A DNA stretch of 64,000 bases from NCBI RefSeq assembly GCF_040813715.1, contig NZ_JBFOCH010000015.1. The stretch is one strand, 5' to 3'. The position numbers were made by a program, and so were the translations under genes. Position 1 is the stretch's first letter; each line of letters opens with the position of its first letter. This DNA comes from Mesorhizobium_K marinum. Lineage in GTDB: Bacteria > Pseudomonadota > Alphaproteobacteria > Rhizobiales > Rhizobiaceae. Shown here piece after piece: positions 1 to 8,818 of the stretch. The notes beneath the pieces were generated by a model. The model saw only the letters and a program-made list of their open reading frames with translations, did not search any database and was not told where the DNA came from.

Positions 1-1742
1 CGCTTCTTGCCTTCCTTCTGCTTTTCCAGAAGCTTGCGCTTGCGCGTGACGTCGCCGCCGTAGCATTTCGCCGTGACGTCCTTCCTCAGCGCCGAGATGG
101 TTTCGCGCGCGATGATCTTGCCGCCGATCGCCGCCTGGATCGGGATCTTGAACATGTGCTGCGGGATCAGCTCCTTCAGCTTCTCGACCATGACGCGGCC
201 GCGCTTCTCGGCGGCCTGGCGGTGCACCAGCATGGAGAGCGCGTCGACCGGCTCGTCGTTGACCAGGATCGACATCTTCACGAGGTCGCCCTCGCGGTAG
301 CCGGTGATGTGGTAGTCGAAGGAGGCGTAGCCCTTGGAGATCGACTTCAGCCGGTCGTAGAAGTCGAACACGACCTCGTTGAGCGGCAGGTCGTAGACCA
401 GCATGGCGCGCTTGCCCACATAGGAGAGGTCGGCCTGGATGCCGCGCCGGTCCTGGCAGAGCTTCAGGATGCCGCCGAGATAGTCGTCGGGCGTCAGGAT
501 GGTGGCGCGGATCCACGGTTCCTCGATCGAGGCGATCTTCATCACCTCGGGCATGTCGGCCGGGTTGTGCAGCTCCTTCTGCGTGCCGTCGATGAGGTTC
601 ATGCGGTAGACGACCGAGGGCGCGGTGGCGATGAGGTCGAGGTCGAACTCGCGCTCGAGACGCTCCTGGATGATTTCGAGGTGCAGCAGGCCGAGGAAGC
701 CGCAGCGGTAGCCGAAGCCGAGTGCTGCGCTGGTCTCCATCTCGTAGGAGAAGCTGGCGTCGTTGAGGCGCAGCTTGCCGACAGCGGCGCGCAGGTCCTC
801 GAAGTCGGCCGCGTCGACCGGGAAGATGCCGCAGAAGACGACCGGCTGGGCCGGCTTGAAGCCGGGCAGCGCCTGCGCGGTCGGGCGGCGGTCCTCGGTG
901 ATGGTGTCGCCGACGCGGGTGTCGGCCACTTCCTTGATGGACGCCGTGATGAAGCCGAACTCGCCGGGGCCGATCTCCTCGGCCTGCACCATCTTGGGCG
1001 TGAAGAAGCCGGTGCGCTCGACCGGGTATTTCGCGCCGGTGCCCATCATGCGGATGGTCTGGCCCTTCCGGAGCACGCCGTCGATGACGCGCACCAGGAC
1101 GATGACGCCGAGATAAGCGTCGTACCACGAATCGACCAGCATCGCCTTCAGCGGCTGGGCCGCGTCGCCCTCGCGCGGCGGCGGCAGCTGCTTGACGATG
1201 GCCTCCAGCACGTCGGGCACGCCGAGGCCCGTCTTGGCCGAGATCATCACCGCCTGGCTGGCGTCGATGCCGATCACCTCCTCGACCTGCTCCTTGATGC
1301 GCTCCGGCTCGGCCGCCGGCAGGTCGACCTTGTTGAGGACGACGACGATCTCGTGGTTGTTGTCGATCGCCTGGTAGACGTTGGCCAGCGTCTGCGCCTC
1401 GACGCCCTGCGAGGCGTCGACGACCAGCAGCGAGCCCTCGCAGGCCGACAGCGAGCGCGAGACCTCGTAGGCGAAGTCGACATGGCCGGGCGTGTCGATG
1501 AGGTTCAGCACGTAATCCTGGCCGTCGGCGGCGTGGTAGTTCAGGCGCACGGTCTGCGCCTTGATGGTGATGCCGCGCTCGCGCTCGATGTCCATGTTGT
1601 CGAGCACCTGCTCCTTGCCCGCCATCTCGCGCGCGTCGAGCCCGCCGGTGAGCTGGATCAGCCGGTCGGCGAGCGTCGACTTGCCGTGGTCGATATGGGC
1701 GACGATCGAGAAGTTGCGGATGCGGGAAATGGGCGTGGTCAT
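1..1742 (-). CDS. lepA: Elongation factor 4 (LepA), 3' end cut by window edge
   Basis: Ribosome-associated translational GTPase of the cytoplasm that promotes back-translocation or rescue of stalled ribosomes. The protein starts MTTPISRIRNFSIVAHIDHG. The G1 motif AHIDHGKS is at residues 15-22, followed by the switch motif ERGITIKAQ, the G3 motif DTPGH and the G4 motif NKVDL. The LepA-type C-terminal region follows, ending at the window edge in GDVTRKRKLLEKQKEGKKR. About 580 residues are present; the family is about 600 long, so only some 20 C-terminal residues are missing. The ATG at 1742-1740 puts the G1 motif at the usual distance from the N-terminus. It stands alone, divergent from the lipoprotein gene at 1951. 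Confidence 0.97.
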   Translation of the reverse strand, partial: MTTPISRIRNFSIVAHIDHGKSTLADRLIQLTGGLDAREMAGKEQVLDNMDIERERGITIKAQTVRLNYHAADGQDYVLNLIDTPGHVDFAYEVSRSLSACEGSLLVVDASQGVEAQTLANVYQAIDNNHEIVVVLNKVDLPAAEPERIKEQVEEVIGIDASQAVMISAKTGLGVPDVLEAIVKQLPPPREGDAAQPLKAMLVDSWYDAYLGVIVLVRVIDGVLRKGQTIRMMGTGAKYPVERTGFFTPKMVQAEEIGPGEFGFITASIKEVADTRVGDTITEDRRPTAQALPGFKPAQPVVFCGIFPVDAADFEDLRAAVGKLRLNDASFSYEMETSAALGFGYRCGFLGLLHLEIIQERLEREFDLDLIATAPSVVYRMNLIDGTQKELHNPADMPEVMKIASIEEPWIRATILTPDDYLGGILKLCQDRRGIQADLSYVGKRAMLVYDLPLNEVVFDFYDRLKSISKGYASFDYHITGYREGDLVKMSILVNDEPVDALSMLVHRQAAEKRGRVMVEKLKELIPQHMFKIPIQAAIGGKIIARETISALRKDVTAKCYGGDVTRKRKLLEKQKEGKK

Positions 1743-1859
1743 GGGCCGGCGCTTTAGCAGGGCGGCGGGAAGGCGGCAAGACAAGCCGCGCAAGGCCGGG
1801 CGGAGGGAGGCGCGAGGGGGCGGCAGGCGTGACAGCAATCAGGGATTGCGTCTTCTCAA

Positions 1860-1888
1860 AATACAATCTTAAGTTGACAATCGCCAAG
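1860..1888 (-). promoter_or_regulatory. Possible lepA promoter
   Basis: On the minus strand CTTGGC (1888-1883) is followed by 17 bases and then TGTATT (1865-1860), about 120 bases before the lepA start. The -35 fits the rhizobial CTTGAC type; the -10 is weak. The spacer contains an AT-rich stretch unusual for this genome. Confidence 0.3.
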
Positions 1889-1950
1889 CACCGTACCACC
1901 ATCGCGCGACCGCCAGACAAGGACGATGCGGCGGCGCTCGGGGGGATGTC

Positions 1951-2520
1951 ATGCGGAGGATCGCGGGACTGGCCGCGCTGCTTGTCGCGCTGGCGATGCC
2001 GGCGGGGGGCTGCGCCTACGTGACGGCGCAGCCGGTCAGGCCCGGCGAGCAGACGGGCGGCATACGTATCTACGACGTCAAGCCGCTCCTGGTGGTGAGC
2101 GGGGAGAACGTCACAGTCCAGATGGTGCCGAACTACAACCGCGCCTACGCGCTGCGATTCGGCGCCTTCCTGGCGAAGAACCACTTCCAGGCGGCGATGA
2201 CCAACGGCGTCCTGACCAGCGTCAACGCCAACATGGATAGCACCGCCTTCATCGACTTGCTCAAGGTGCTCGCCGAGAAGGTTCCCGAGGGCTTCTCCGG
2301 GCGCGGCCAGGCGGCGACGCCCGGCGGCATCAAGGACCGCTTCCAAGTCTACGATATAGTCTTCGACGACGCCGGCAACCTGGTCGGCCTGAGGCCGCTA
2401 CTGATCGAGCCGCATTTGCTGCGGGTCCGCACCGCGAACGCGCAGGGTTTCGGCGACACGACGACCGCGCCGCAGCCGGGCGTGCAGGGCGGCGTGAAGC
2501 CGGGGCCGGTGCAGGGCTAG
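1951..2520 (+). CDS. Predicted lipoprotein of unknown function
   Basis: I do not recognise the family. The 189-residue product starts with Arg-Arg, a hydrophobic stretch (residues 5-16) and PAGGC, with Cys21 as the likely lipidated residue, so it is probably anchored in the outer or inner membrane and faces the periplasm. The -3 position is Ala, a tolerated but weak lipobox. The mature part has no recognisable catalytic motif, and the last 25 residues are rich in Gly, Pro and Gln. The ATG is preceded by a G-rich ribosome-binding site (about 1938-1944). The stop lies three bases before the GTG of the downstream protease gene, so the two are probably co-transcribed. Confidence 0.7.
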   Translation: MRRIAGLAALLVALAMPAGGCAYVTAQPVRPGEQTGGIRIYDVKPLLVVSGENVTVQMVPNYNRAYALRFGAFLAKNHFQAAMTNGVLTSVNANMDSTAFIDLLKVLAEKVPEGFSGRGQAATPGGIKDRFQVYDIVFDDAGNLVGLRPLLIEPHLLRVRTANAQGFGDTTTAPQPGVQGGVKPGPVQG

Positions 2521-2523
2521 GCC

Positions 2524-3477
2524 GTGGTCGCGCCGCCTTCCAAGTTGATCAGGCATCCCGACTATGCGACGGTGGAGCGCACCGTGCGCGAGCGCAACGA
2601 CGAGCTGCGTGAGCGCCACGGGGCGCACCACATCGGTGTTTCAAAGAAGTACCGCCGCGGCAAGCGGCTGCCTGAAACCTGCGTCACCTTCTACGTGAAG
2701 CGCAAGGGCAAGGACGTCAAAGCCGAGCCCGTCCCGAAACATCTCGAACTGTCCTACGAGAGCGGCGTGCGCGGACGGCAGGCAGCGACCGACGTCTGCG
2801 CGATCGGCTGGCGCGAGCCGGCCGGTTTCGAGATGCGCGGCGGCGACCTCGTCATTGCCGGCGACGGCGAGACGGGGACGGTCGGGCTGGTATTCAGGCA
2901 GGGCGCGTCCGACTTCTTCCTGACCAACGCCCATGTCGCGACCGACCCGGGCGCACCGCCGGGCAGGATCAGGGTGCGCGCGAGGAGCGGCAGGACCGTC
3001 CATGGCGTGGTGCAGAGGATGGACGACCTGACTGCGCCGCTTGTCATGAGCGACGCCGCGCTGGTGAGGGTGCCGGCCAACAGCGTGGCGCCGAAGCGGT
3101 TCCACGGCACCGAACTGGCGCTCGACAGCTGCGGCGAGGTCGCCAACAACGACCCGCGAAAATTCTACTACGTTGCCGAAGACTTCGTGCATGTGCTTCG
3201 CTGGCGCGCGTCGATCCCGGCGGCGACGCCGATCCGGATCGACGGGCACCTGCTGCGCTACGCCGGGTTCCATGCATTCGACGTGACGTTCGGCCGTTGC
3301 CGCCCCGGCCATTCGGGCGCGGTCGTCTTCTGCGAATCGCAGCGCGGCCTGACGGCGGTCGGCCTGCTGTTCGGCGGCATCCAGGCGACGAACGAGGTCT
3401 GGGTATTCCCGGTCCGGCTGGCGCTGGCGCAGATGGGCGTCGACCCCGCCAGCCTGGCCGGCCAGGCAGAAACGTAG
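2524..3477 (+). CDS. Trypsin-like serine protease, cytoplasmic (Nal1-like architecture)
   Basis: The 317-residue protein carries a chymotrypsin-fold catalytic triad in order: His137 in FFLTNAHVAT, Asp177 in MSDAALVRV and Ser264 in GRCRPGHSGAVVF. Residues 35-95 contain a pre-domain (HHIGVSKKYRRGKRLPETC, then a charged strand and TDVCAIG) that resembles the GVG-x-K...TDV region in front of many bacterial trypsin-like peptidases and plant Nal1. No signal peptide or membrane segment is visible, so it should act in the cytoplasm unless exported by another route. The start is GTG at 2524, three bases after the stop of the lipoprotein gene. Substrate unknown. The fold and triad are seen in the sequence; the Nal1 comparison is from memory of the motif. 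Confidence 0.75.
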   Translation: MVAPPSKLIRHPDYATVERTVRERNDELRERHGAHHIGVSKKYRRGKRLPETCVTFYVKRKGKDVKAEPVPKHLELSYESGVRGRQAATDVCAIGWREPAGFEMRGGDLVIAGDGETGTVGLVFRQGASDFFLTNAHVATDPGAPPGRIRVRARSGRTVHGVVQRMDDLTAPLVMSDAALVRVPANSVAPKRFHGTELALDSCGEVANNDPRKFYYVAEDFVHVLRWRASIPAATPIRIDGHLLRYAGFHAFDVTFGRCRPGHSGAVVFCESQRGLTAVGLLFGGIQATNEVWVFPVRLALAQMGVDPASLAGQAET

Positions 3478-3602
3478 GCCGCGCCGTGCGGCCGGCCGCC
3501 GCGCCGTTCCCCTGTCGCCTCCGCCGGCAAAGTGCGATAAGCGGGGGGATGGGCCGGCGCCGCCCGGCCCGCGTCCTATCGTCAAGCGGAGCGGACTTTC
3601 AT

Positions 3603-4283
3603 ATGACCACAAAGACCCTGATCGCGCCTTCCGTGCTGTCGGCGGATTTCTCGAGGCTCGGCGACGAGGTCGAGGCGATCGACAGGGCCGGCGCCGACTG
3701 GATTCATCTCGACGTGATGGATGGCCATTTCGTGCCCAACATCACCTTCGGCCCGCCGGTCATCAAGGCGATCCGCAACCGCACGAAGAAGCTGTTCGAC
3801 TGCCACCTGATGATCGCGCCGGTCGATGCCTACCTGGCCGCCTTCGCCGACGCCGGCTGCGACAGCATCACCGTGCATGCCGAGGCCGGCCCGCATCTCG
3901 ACCGCTCGCTTCAGGCCATCAAGGCGCTCGGCAAGCAGGCCGGCGTCTCGCTCAACCCCTCGACGCCCGAAAACGTCATCGAATACGTGCTCGACCGGCT
4001 CGACCTGGTGCTGCTGATGACGGTCAATCCCGGCTTCGGCGGACAGGCGTTCATCCCGGCGATGGTCGACAAGGTGAAGCGCGTGAAGGCGATGATCGGG
4101 GAACGGCCCATCCGCATCGAGATCGACGGCGGCGTGTCGCCCGAGACGGCGCCGCTGGTGGCGGCGGCCGGCGCCGACGTGCTGATCGCCGGCGCGGCGA
4201 TCTTCAGGGGCGGCGGCGAGGACGCCTACCGCGACAACATCGAGGCGATCCGGTCGGCCGCCGACGCCGCGCGCCGAACCTGA
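3603..4283 (+). CDS. rpe: Ribulose-phosphate 3-epimerase
   Basis: Interconverts D-ribulose 5-phosphate and D-xylulose 5-phosphate in the cytoplasmic pentose phosphate pathway. The 226-residue TIM barrel has the family markers in order: IAPSVLSADFSRLG near the N-terminus, the metal-site strand WIHLDVMDGHFVPN, CHLMI with its metal-binding His, LMTVNPGFGGQ, and the phosphate-binding EIDGGV with GAAIF. Length is normal. I chose the ATG at 3603 because the longer upstream frame is low-complexity, Arg-rich and lacks family similarity. The gene is convergent with the AraC regulator. Confidence 0.96.
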   Translation: MTTKTLIAPSVLSADFSRLGDEVEAIDRAGADWIHLDVMDGHFVPNITFGPPVIKAIRNRTKKLFDCHLMIAPVDAYLAAFADAGCDSITVHAEAGPHLDRSLQAIKALGKQAGVSLNPSTPENVIEYVLDRLDLVLLMTVNPGFGGQAFIPAMVDKVKRVKAMIGERPIRIEIDGGVSPETAPLVAAAGADVLIAGAAIFRGGGEDAYRDNIEAIRSAADAARRT

Positions 4284-4378
4284 ACCGCACGGAAGCCGGA
4301 GCCTTTTCGCATCTCAGCGTATCCTCGGCACAAGCCCGAGGACGGCGGACAGGCGCTGCAATGAAACCCTGAAAGGCT

Positions 4379-5311
4379 CTAGCGCGCCGCGCCGGCGCGG
4401 ACGGCGCCGGCATAGCGGCTTGGCGGACCGCCGACCCGGGCGGCGAAGGCGGTGCTGAAGGCGCTGGCGGAGCGGTAGCCGACGGCCTCGGCGATCTCCT
4501 CCATCGAGCCGTCGCCGCGAAGCAGGGCGTCCTTGGCGAGCGCCATGCGCCAGTCGAGCAGATATTCGACCGGCGCGACGCCGACGGCCTCGGCAAAGCG
4601 CCGCGCGAAGACCGACCGGGACATGCCGGCGCGACCGGCGAGCTCCGCGACCGTCCAACCCCGGCCGACATCGCCATGGATGAGCGCCAGCGCCTTCGCC
4701 AGGCGCGGATCGGCGAGACCGGCGAGCACGCCGACATGCGGCGACAGCGAGGCCGCCTCGCGCCGCAGCAGCTCGATCAGAAGGATCTCGATCAGGCGGG
4801 ACAAAACGGCCTCGCGACCGGCGCGCGCGGCGCCTGTTTCCTCGCCGATCGTGCCGACGAGCCAGCGAAGGCGTTCGCCGACATCGTCCTCGCCGCGGAC
4901 CTGGATGAGGCGCGGAAGCAGCCCAACAAGCAGGTCCGCGTTGGCGGGATCGCAGACGATCAGTCCGCCGACGATCCTGCAGGCCGGCGGCGCGGTCGCG
5001 TCGCCGATGCGAAACTCGCCATCGACCCTGTGGCGCTCCTTGAAGGCGTCGTCGGACAGCACGACGGGCACGTCCGGGTCGCTGCGGAACGTGTCCCGTT
5101 CCGGCCTTGCCGAGAGCACGCAGTCGCCGCGCCGCAATTCGAACGGCCGGTCGTCGCCGATGCCGCACCAGCAACATCCCTCCATCACGAAATAAAAGGT
5201 CGGGCCGGGCTGCGGCGGGACGCGAACGCCCCAGCGGCCCGACGCGGACATGCTGCCGGTGAGGACGGTTTGTGGCCGAAGCAGGCCGATGATGTCGGTC
5301 AGGGCATCCAT
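4379..5311 (-). CDS. AraC-family transcriptional regulator (cupin N-terminus)
   Basis: A 310-residue regulator. Residues 1-190 form a cupin-type sensor of the AraC-binding/cupin_6 kind (GPTFYFVMEGCCWCG, RRGDCVLSARPE). Residues about 205-300 contain two helix-turn-helix motifs: WTVAELAGRAGMSRSVFARRF, and MEEIAEAVGYRSASAFSTAF followed by the typical GGPPSRY. It is transcribed divergently from the short-chain dehydrogenase gene at 5408, with 96 bases between the starts, so it most likely controls that gene, possibly in response to the dehydrogenase substrate. The effector cannot be read from the sequence. Confidence 0.88.
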   Translation of the reverse strand: MDALTDIIGLLRPQTVLTGSMSASGRWGVRVPPQPGPTFYFVMEGCCWCGIGDDRPFELRRGDCVLSARPERDTFRSDPDVPVVLSDDAFKERHRVDGEFRIGDATAPPACRIVGGLIVCDPANADLLVGLLPRLIQVRGEDDVGERLRWLVGTIGEETGAARAGREAVLSRLIEILLIELLRREAASLSPHVGVLAGLADPRLAKALALIHGDVGRGWTVAELAGRAGMSRSVFARRFAEAVGVAPVEYLLDWRMALAKDALLRGDGSMEEIAEAVGYRSASAFSTAFAARVGGPPSRYAGAVRAGAAR

Positions 5312-5407
5312 GATCGGGACGAAGCATAAAGAAAGCGGGAGTATTCATTATGGAAAGGGCGAGTGCAAGGGTCTAGGAAACCGCCGGACAACGAATGGAG
5401 AAATGCC

Positions 5408-6259
5408 ATGACCAAGACCGTCCTCATCACCGGCTGCTCGACCGGCCTCGGCAGGCTGGCGGCGCGCCATTTCGCGGCGCGCGGCTGGAACGTCGTCGCG
5501 ACGATGCGCCGGCCCGAGACCACGCTCGCGGACGAATTTCCCGACAGGGTCGCCGTGACGGCGCTCGACGTCGCCGACCCCGACAGCATCCGATCCGCCA
5601 TCGAGGCGGGCACGGACCGCTTCGGCGGGATCGACACCGTCGTCAACAATGCCGGCGTCACCATGCTGTCGATCTTCGAGGCGACGCCGGAACACGCGGC
5701 GAGGCGGATTTTCGAGACCAACCTGTTCGGCGCGATGAACGTGATCCGCGCCGCACTGCCGGCCTTGCGCACACGGGGCGGCGGAACCATCGTCAATGTG
5801 AGCTCGGGCGTGGGCTATGCCGCGGTGCCGCTGCTGTCGCTCTACGTCGCCTCCAAGCACGCGCTGGAGGGCCTGTCGGAATCGCTTTCCTACGAACTGG
5901 AATCGCAAAACGTGAGGATCAAGCTGGTCGAGCCGGGCGCCATGCGCGACACCGCCTTCACCGCAAGCGGCATGGCCGCCTCGCAGGAGGCCCCCGTGCC
6001 GGACGGCTACAGGGCCTATTTCGACCACGCGCTGACGGCGATGCTGGACTATCCCTTCGCGTCGACCGAGGAGAGCGCCGTCGCCGACACGATCTGGCGC
6101 GCGGCGAACGACGCCTCGCGGCGCCTGCGCTATCCAGTGGGACCCGACGTGGAGGAATATGCGCGGCTGCGCTGGACGACGTCGGAAGACGACTATCTCG
6201 CGGCCATGAGCCGCCTGACCGGACAGGACGCCTGGCGCAACGCGACCGGCGCCCGATAG
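5408..6259 (+). CDS. SDR-family NAD(P)-dependent oxidoreductase
   Basis: A classical short-chain dehydrogenase of 283 residues. The dinucleotide-binding motif TGCSTGLG is at residues 8-15, NNAG at 80-83, the catalytic Ser at 132/133 (NVSSGVGY), and the YVASK motif places Tyr146 and Lys150. The substrate is not evident; the C-terminal substrate region resembles the subgroup acting on hydrophobic carbonyls. The ATG at 5408 has a GGAG ribosome-binding site at 5397-5400, so I prefer it to the in-frame ATG 45 bases upstream. It faces the AraC regulator, its probable controller. Confidence 0.9.
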   Translation: MTKTVLITGCSTGLGRLAARHFAARGWNVVATMRRPETTLADEFPDRVAVTALDVADPDSIRSAIEAGTDRFGGIDTVVNNAGVTMLSIFEATPEHAARRIFETNLFGAMNVIRAALPALRTRGGGTIVNVSSGVGYAAVPLLSLYVASKHALEGLSESLSYELESQNVRIKLVEPGAMRDTAFTASGMAASQEAPVPDGYRAYFDHALTAMLDYPFASTEESAVADTIWRAANDASRRLRYPVGPDVEEYARLRWTTSEDDYLAAMSRLTGQDAWRNATGAR

Positions 6260-6325
6260 CTGGTGGCGGGAGCGGCGGGCCGGCTGTAAAGTGCCCCCGC
6301 CGGATGGGCCGGCGGGAGAAAGCCG

Positions 6326-6874
6326 ATGGGCACGGTGCCGCCGGTCTGCGATTTCGGATGGAAGGCCGTGGACGCGACCCTGCCCGGCGTCGACGGCGAG
6401 GCGCACCGCATCTTCGACCATGCCGGACCCAACGGCCTGGTCGTCGCCTTCATCTGCAACCACTGCCCCTATGTGAAGGCCGTGGTGAAGCGGATCGTGC
6501 GGGACGCAGAGGATCTCAAGGCGCACGGCGTCGGCTTCGTGGCGATCAATTCGAACGACGCCGGCAGCCACCCGGAAGATTCCTTTCCGCGCATGCAGGA
6601 GTTCGCCGCCGCGCACCGCTTTTCCTTCCCCTATCTCCACGACGAGGACCAGTCGGTGGCGCGCGCCTATGGAGCCGCCTGCACGCCGGACTTCTTCGGC
6701 TTCAACGGCAGGCTGGGACTGCAGTATCGCGGGCGGCTGGACGCCTCGCGCAAGGAGCACGACCAGCCGGGCCTGCGCCGCGACCTCTACGAGGCGATGA
6801 CGCTGGTGGCGCGCACCGGCGAGGGACCGCGCGAGCAGGTGGCGTCGATCGGCTGTTCCATCAAGTGGAAGTGA
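6326..6874 (+). CDS. Thioredoxin-family (AhpC/TSA-like) protein
   Basis: A 182-residue thioredoxin-fold protein with a redox pair in CNHCPYV (Cys44 and Cys47), followed by FVAINSNDAGSHPEDSFPRM and the cis-Pro region ACTPDFFGF. This CNHCPYV subgroup is widespread in bacteria as a thioredoxin-like/peroxiredoxin-like protein of unproven role, probably thiol redox or peroxide detoxification in the cytoplasm. There is no signal peptide. A further Cys lies near the C-terminus (SIGCSIKWK), also typical of the family. The gene follows the dehydrogenase on the same strand after a 66-base gap. Confidence 0.85.
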   Translation: MGTVPPVCDFGWKAVDATLPGVDGEAHRIFDHAGPNGLVVAFICNHCPYVKAVVKRIVRDAEDLKAHGVGFVAINSNDAGSHPEDSFPRMQEFAAAHRFSFPYLHDEDQSVARAYGAACTPDFFGFNGRLGLQYRGRLDASRKEHDQPGLRRDLYEAMTLVARTGEGPREQVASIGCSIKWK

Positions 6875-7093
6875 GAAGCCGCGCCGCGCCAGAACCCGCC
6901 GCCGGCGGTGATGACATTGTCATGCATCGGCACTAGGGTGACGCAAGGGCATCCGCTCTTGATCGGATGGGCCGCCTTGCGGTCCTGCCCGGCCGGGCCG
7001 CACGATGTCGCGGCCCGACCTTTTGCTGCGCCACGTCCTTGCCGCCCGCGCATGGTGGGCGGCCACCCAGGCAAACCATCAGGGAGACTCCAG

Positions 7094-8692
7094 ATGATCC
7101 GGCTTACGGCGTTTCTAGGTTCTATGCTGCTTGTCGCGCAGACGGCTTCGGCCCAGGCGCCGATCCCCGAATCCCTCGTGACGCCCGACAAGGTGGACAC
7201 ACGCGTCGGAACGCTCGAGTTCAAGGACGGGGTTCCCAGCGCCGACAGCGCGGCGAAGCTCTACGACAACCTCGACTTCACCTATGCCTACCGCGCCTTC
7301 ATGGACAACCTGCGCGGCGTCAGCATCCACTCGCTGAAGAAGGGCATGCAGGACATCGGCATGAAGGAGAACGAGGTGCTCGTCTTCTCCGACCTGATGG
7401 ACGCCAAGTCGCTGTTCCTGACGGCCAACGCCGACACCATCTATGTGATGGGCTATCTCGACGTCTCCAAGGGGCCGGTGGTGCTGGAGACGCCGCCGAA
7501 GTTCCTCGGCGCGGTGCAGGACGCCTGGTTCCGCTGGGTGATCGACGTCGGCGCGCCCGGCCCCGACCGCGGCGAGGGCGGCAAGTACCTGATCGTGGGG
7601 CCCGACTATGACGGGCCGCTGCCGGCGGGCGGCTTCTACGTCGCCAAGGCGCGGACCAACACCATCCTGTGGTTCGGCCGGTCGTTCCTGGAGAATGGCA
7701 GCGACCCCAAGCCGGTGGTGGAAACGATCAAGAGCGCCACCAAGGTCTATGCCTACGAGCCCGGCGGCGTCGGCACGCCGATCGCCGACTTCCTGGCCGG
7801 CAAGGCCAAGCTCGGCCGCATCGAACCGCCGCCGGCCACGGTGTTCCACGAAGGCACGGGCAAGGTGATGAACACCGTCCCGCCCAACGACTGGACGTTC
7901 TACGAAGCGCTGAACGAGATCGTGCAGAGCGAGCCGGCGACCGCGCTCGACCCCGAACTGATGGGACCGGTGGCGGCGATCGGCATCGTCAAGGGCAAGC
8001 CGTTCGCGCCGGACGATCGCGTGAAGGCGATCATGACCGACGCGCTGGCGCTGGCCAACGCCACCTCGCGCGCGCTGTTCACCAGCCCGCGCGATCCGGC
8101 CTGGTACTACTACCCGGATTCGTCCTGGTTCAACTTCCTGTTCCAGACCGGCTACGAGTTCGAGACGCCGATCCCGGAGATCACCGCCGAGGGCGTGAAG
8201 CCCTATCCGCCGACCGGCTACCGGACGATGGACGCGCGCACCAACTTCTTCTACGGCGTGACCGGCATCACCCCCGGCATGGCGATGCGGCTGACCGGCA
8301 TCGGCTCGCAATATCTGCTCGCCGTGGCGGACGCCGCCAAGAACCATTTCGACGGCGCCAAGACCTACAAGGTGACGCTGCCGAAGGGCATTCCGGAGGC
8401 GAACTTCTGGTCGTTCACCGTCTACGACAACATGACCCGCTCGATGCTGGACACGCCGCAGCGCTACCCGCGCGCCGGCAGCCAGAGCTTCCCGTCGCCG
8501 GCGGCGGAGGCGGCGGCCGACGGCTCGACGACGATCTGGTTCGCGCCCGCGCAGCCGGACGGCGTGGCGCGCGGCAACTGGATCCAGACCGACCCGAACA
8601 AGGGATGGTTCACGATCCTGCGCCTCTACAGCCCGCTCCAGCCCTTCTTCGACAAGAGCTGGCGGCCAAGCGAGATCGAACTGGCGAACTGA
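7094..8692 (+). CDS. DUF1254/DUF1214 domain secreted protein
   Basis: A 532-residue protein with a clear Sec signal peptide (residues 1-20, cut after TASA), followed by the DUF1254 region (about 55-190, with FTYAYRAFMDN and LTANADTIYVMGY) and a C-terminal DUF1214 region (about 400-520, with PEANFWSFTVYD and RLYSPLQPFFDKSW). The family is periplasmic and of unknown biochemical function. The ATG at 7094 is preceded by a GGGAG ribosome-binding site and gives a proper signal peptide; upstream in-frame starts do not. A smaller member of the same family is encoded at 17658. A perfect hairpin follows the stop. Confidence 0.85.
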   Translation: MIRLTAFLGSMLLVAQTASAQAPIPESLVTPDKVDTRVGTLEFKDGVPSADSAAKLYDNLDFTYAYRAFMDNLRGVSIHSLKKGMQDIGMKENEVLVFSDLMDAKSLFLTANADTIYVMGYLDVSKGPVVLETPPKFLGAVQDAWFRWVIDVGAPGPDRGEGGKYLIVGPDYDGPLPAGGFYVAKARTNTILWFGRSFLENGSDPKPVVETIKSATKVYAYEPGGVGTPIADFLAGKAKLGRIEPPPATVFHEGTGKVMNTVPPNDWTFYEALNEIVQSEPATALDPELMGPVAAIGIVKGKPFAPDDRVKAIMTDALALANATSRALFTSPRDPAWYYYPDSSWFNFLFQTGYEFETPIPEITAEGVKPYPPTGYRTMDARTNFFYGVTGITPGMAMRLTGIGSQYLLAVADAAKNHFDGAKTYKVTLPKGIPEANFWSFTVYDNMTRSMLDTPQRYPRAGSQSFPSPAAEAAADGSTTIWFAPAQPDGVARGNWIQTDPNKGWFTILRLYSPLQPFFDKSWRPSEIELAN

Positions 8693-8745
8693 GCGTGGAC
8701 CTGAGCCTGCGCGGACCGGCCGTGAGGGTCCGTGGAAGGCAGAAA

Positions 8746-8771
8746 TCGGGACGCGGTTTCCCGCGTCCCGA
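8746..8771. terminator. Perfect 11-bp hairpin between convergent genes
   Basis: TCGGGACGCGG (8746-8756), loop TTTC, CCGCGTCCCGA (8761-8771). It lies between the convergent stops at 8692 and 8819 and could end transcription from both sides. No T-run follows on either strand, so termination may need help. Confidence 0.55.
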
Positions 8772-8818
8772 CATGGCTGGCGGCATCACCCGCAGGCGGG
8801 CAGCCGTGGGTAATGCGC

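Noticed and set aside
156..1757. Long plus-strand open frame across the first 1.7 kb
   Set aside because: It is a GC-bias shadow of lepA on the minus strand, whose GTPase motifs are complete.
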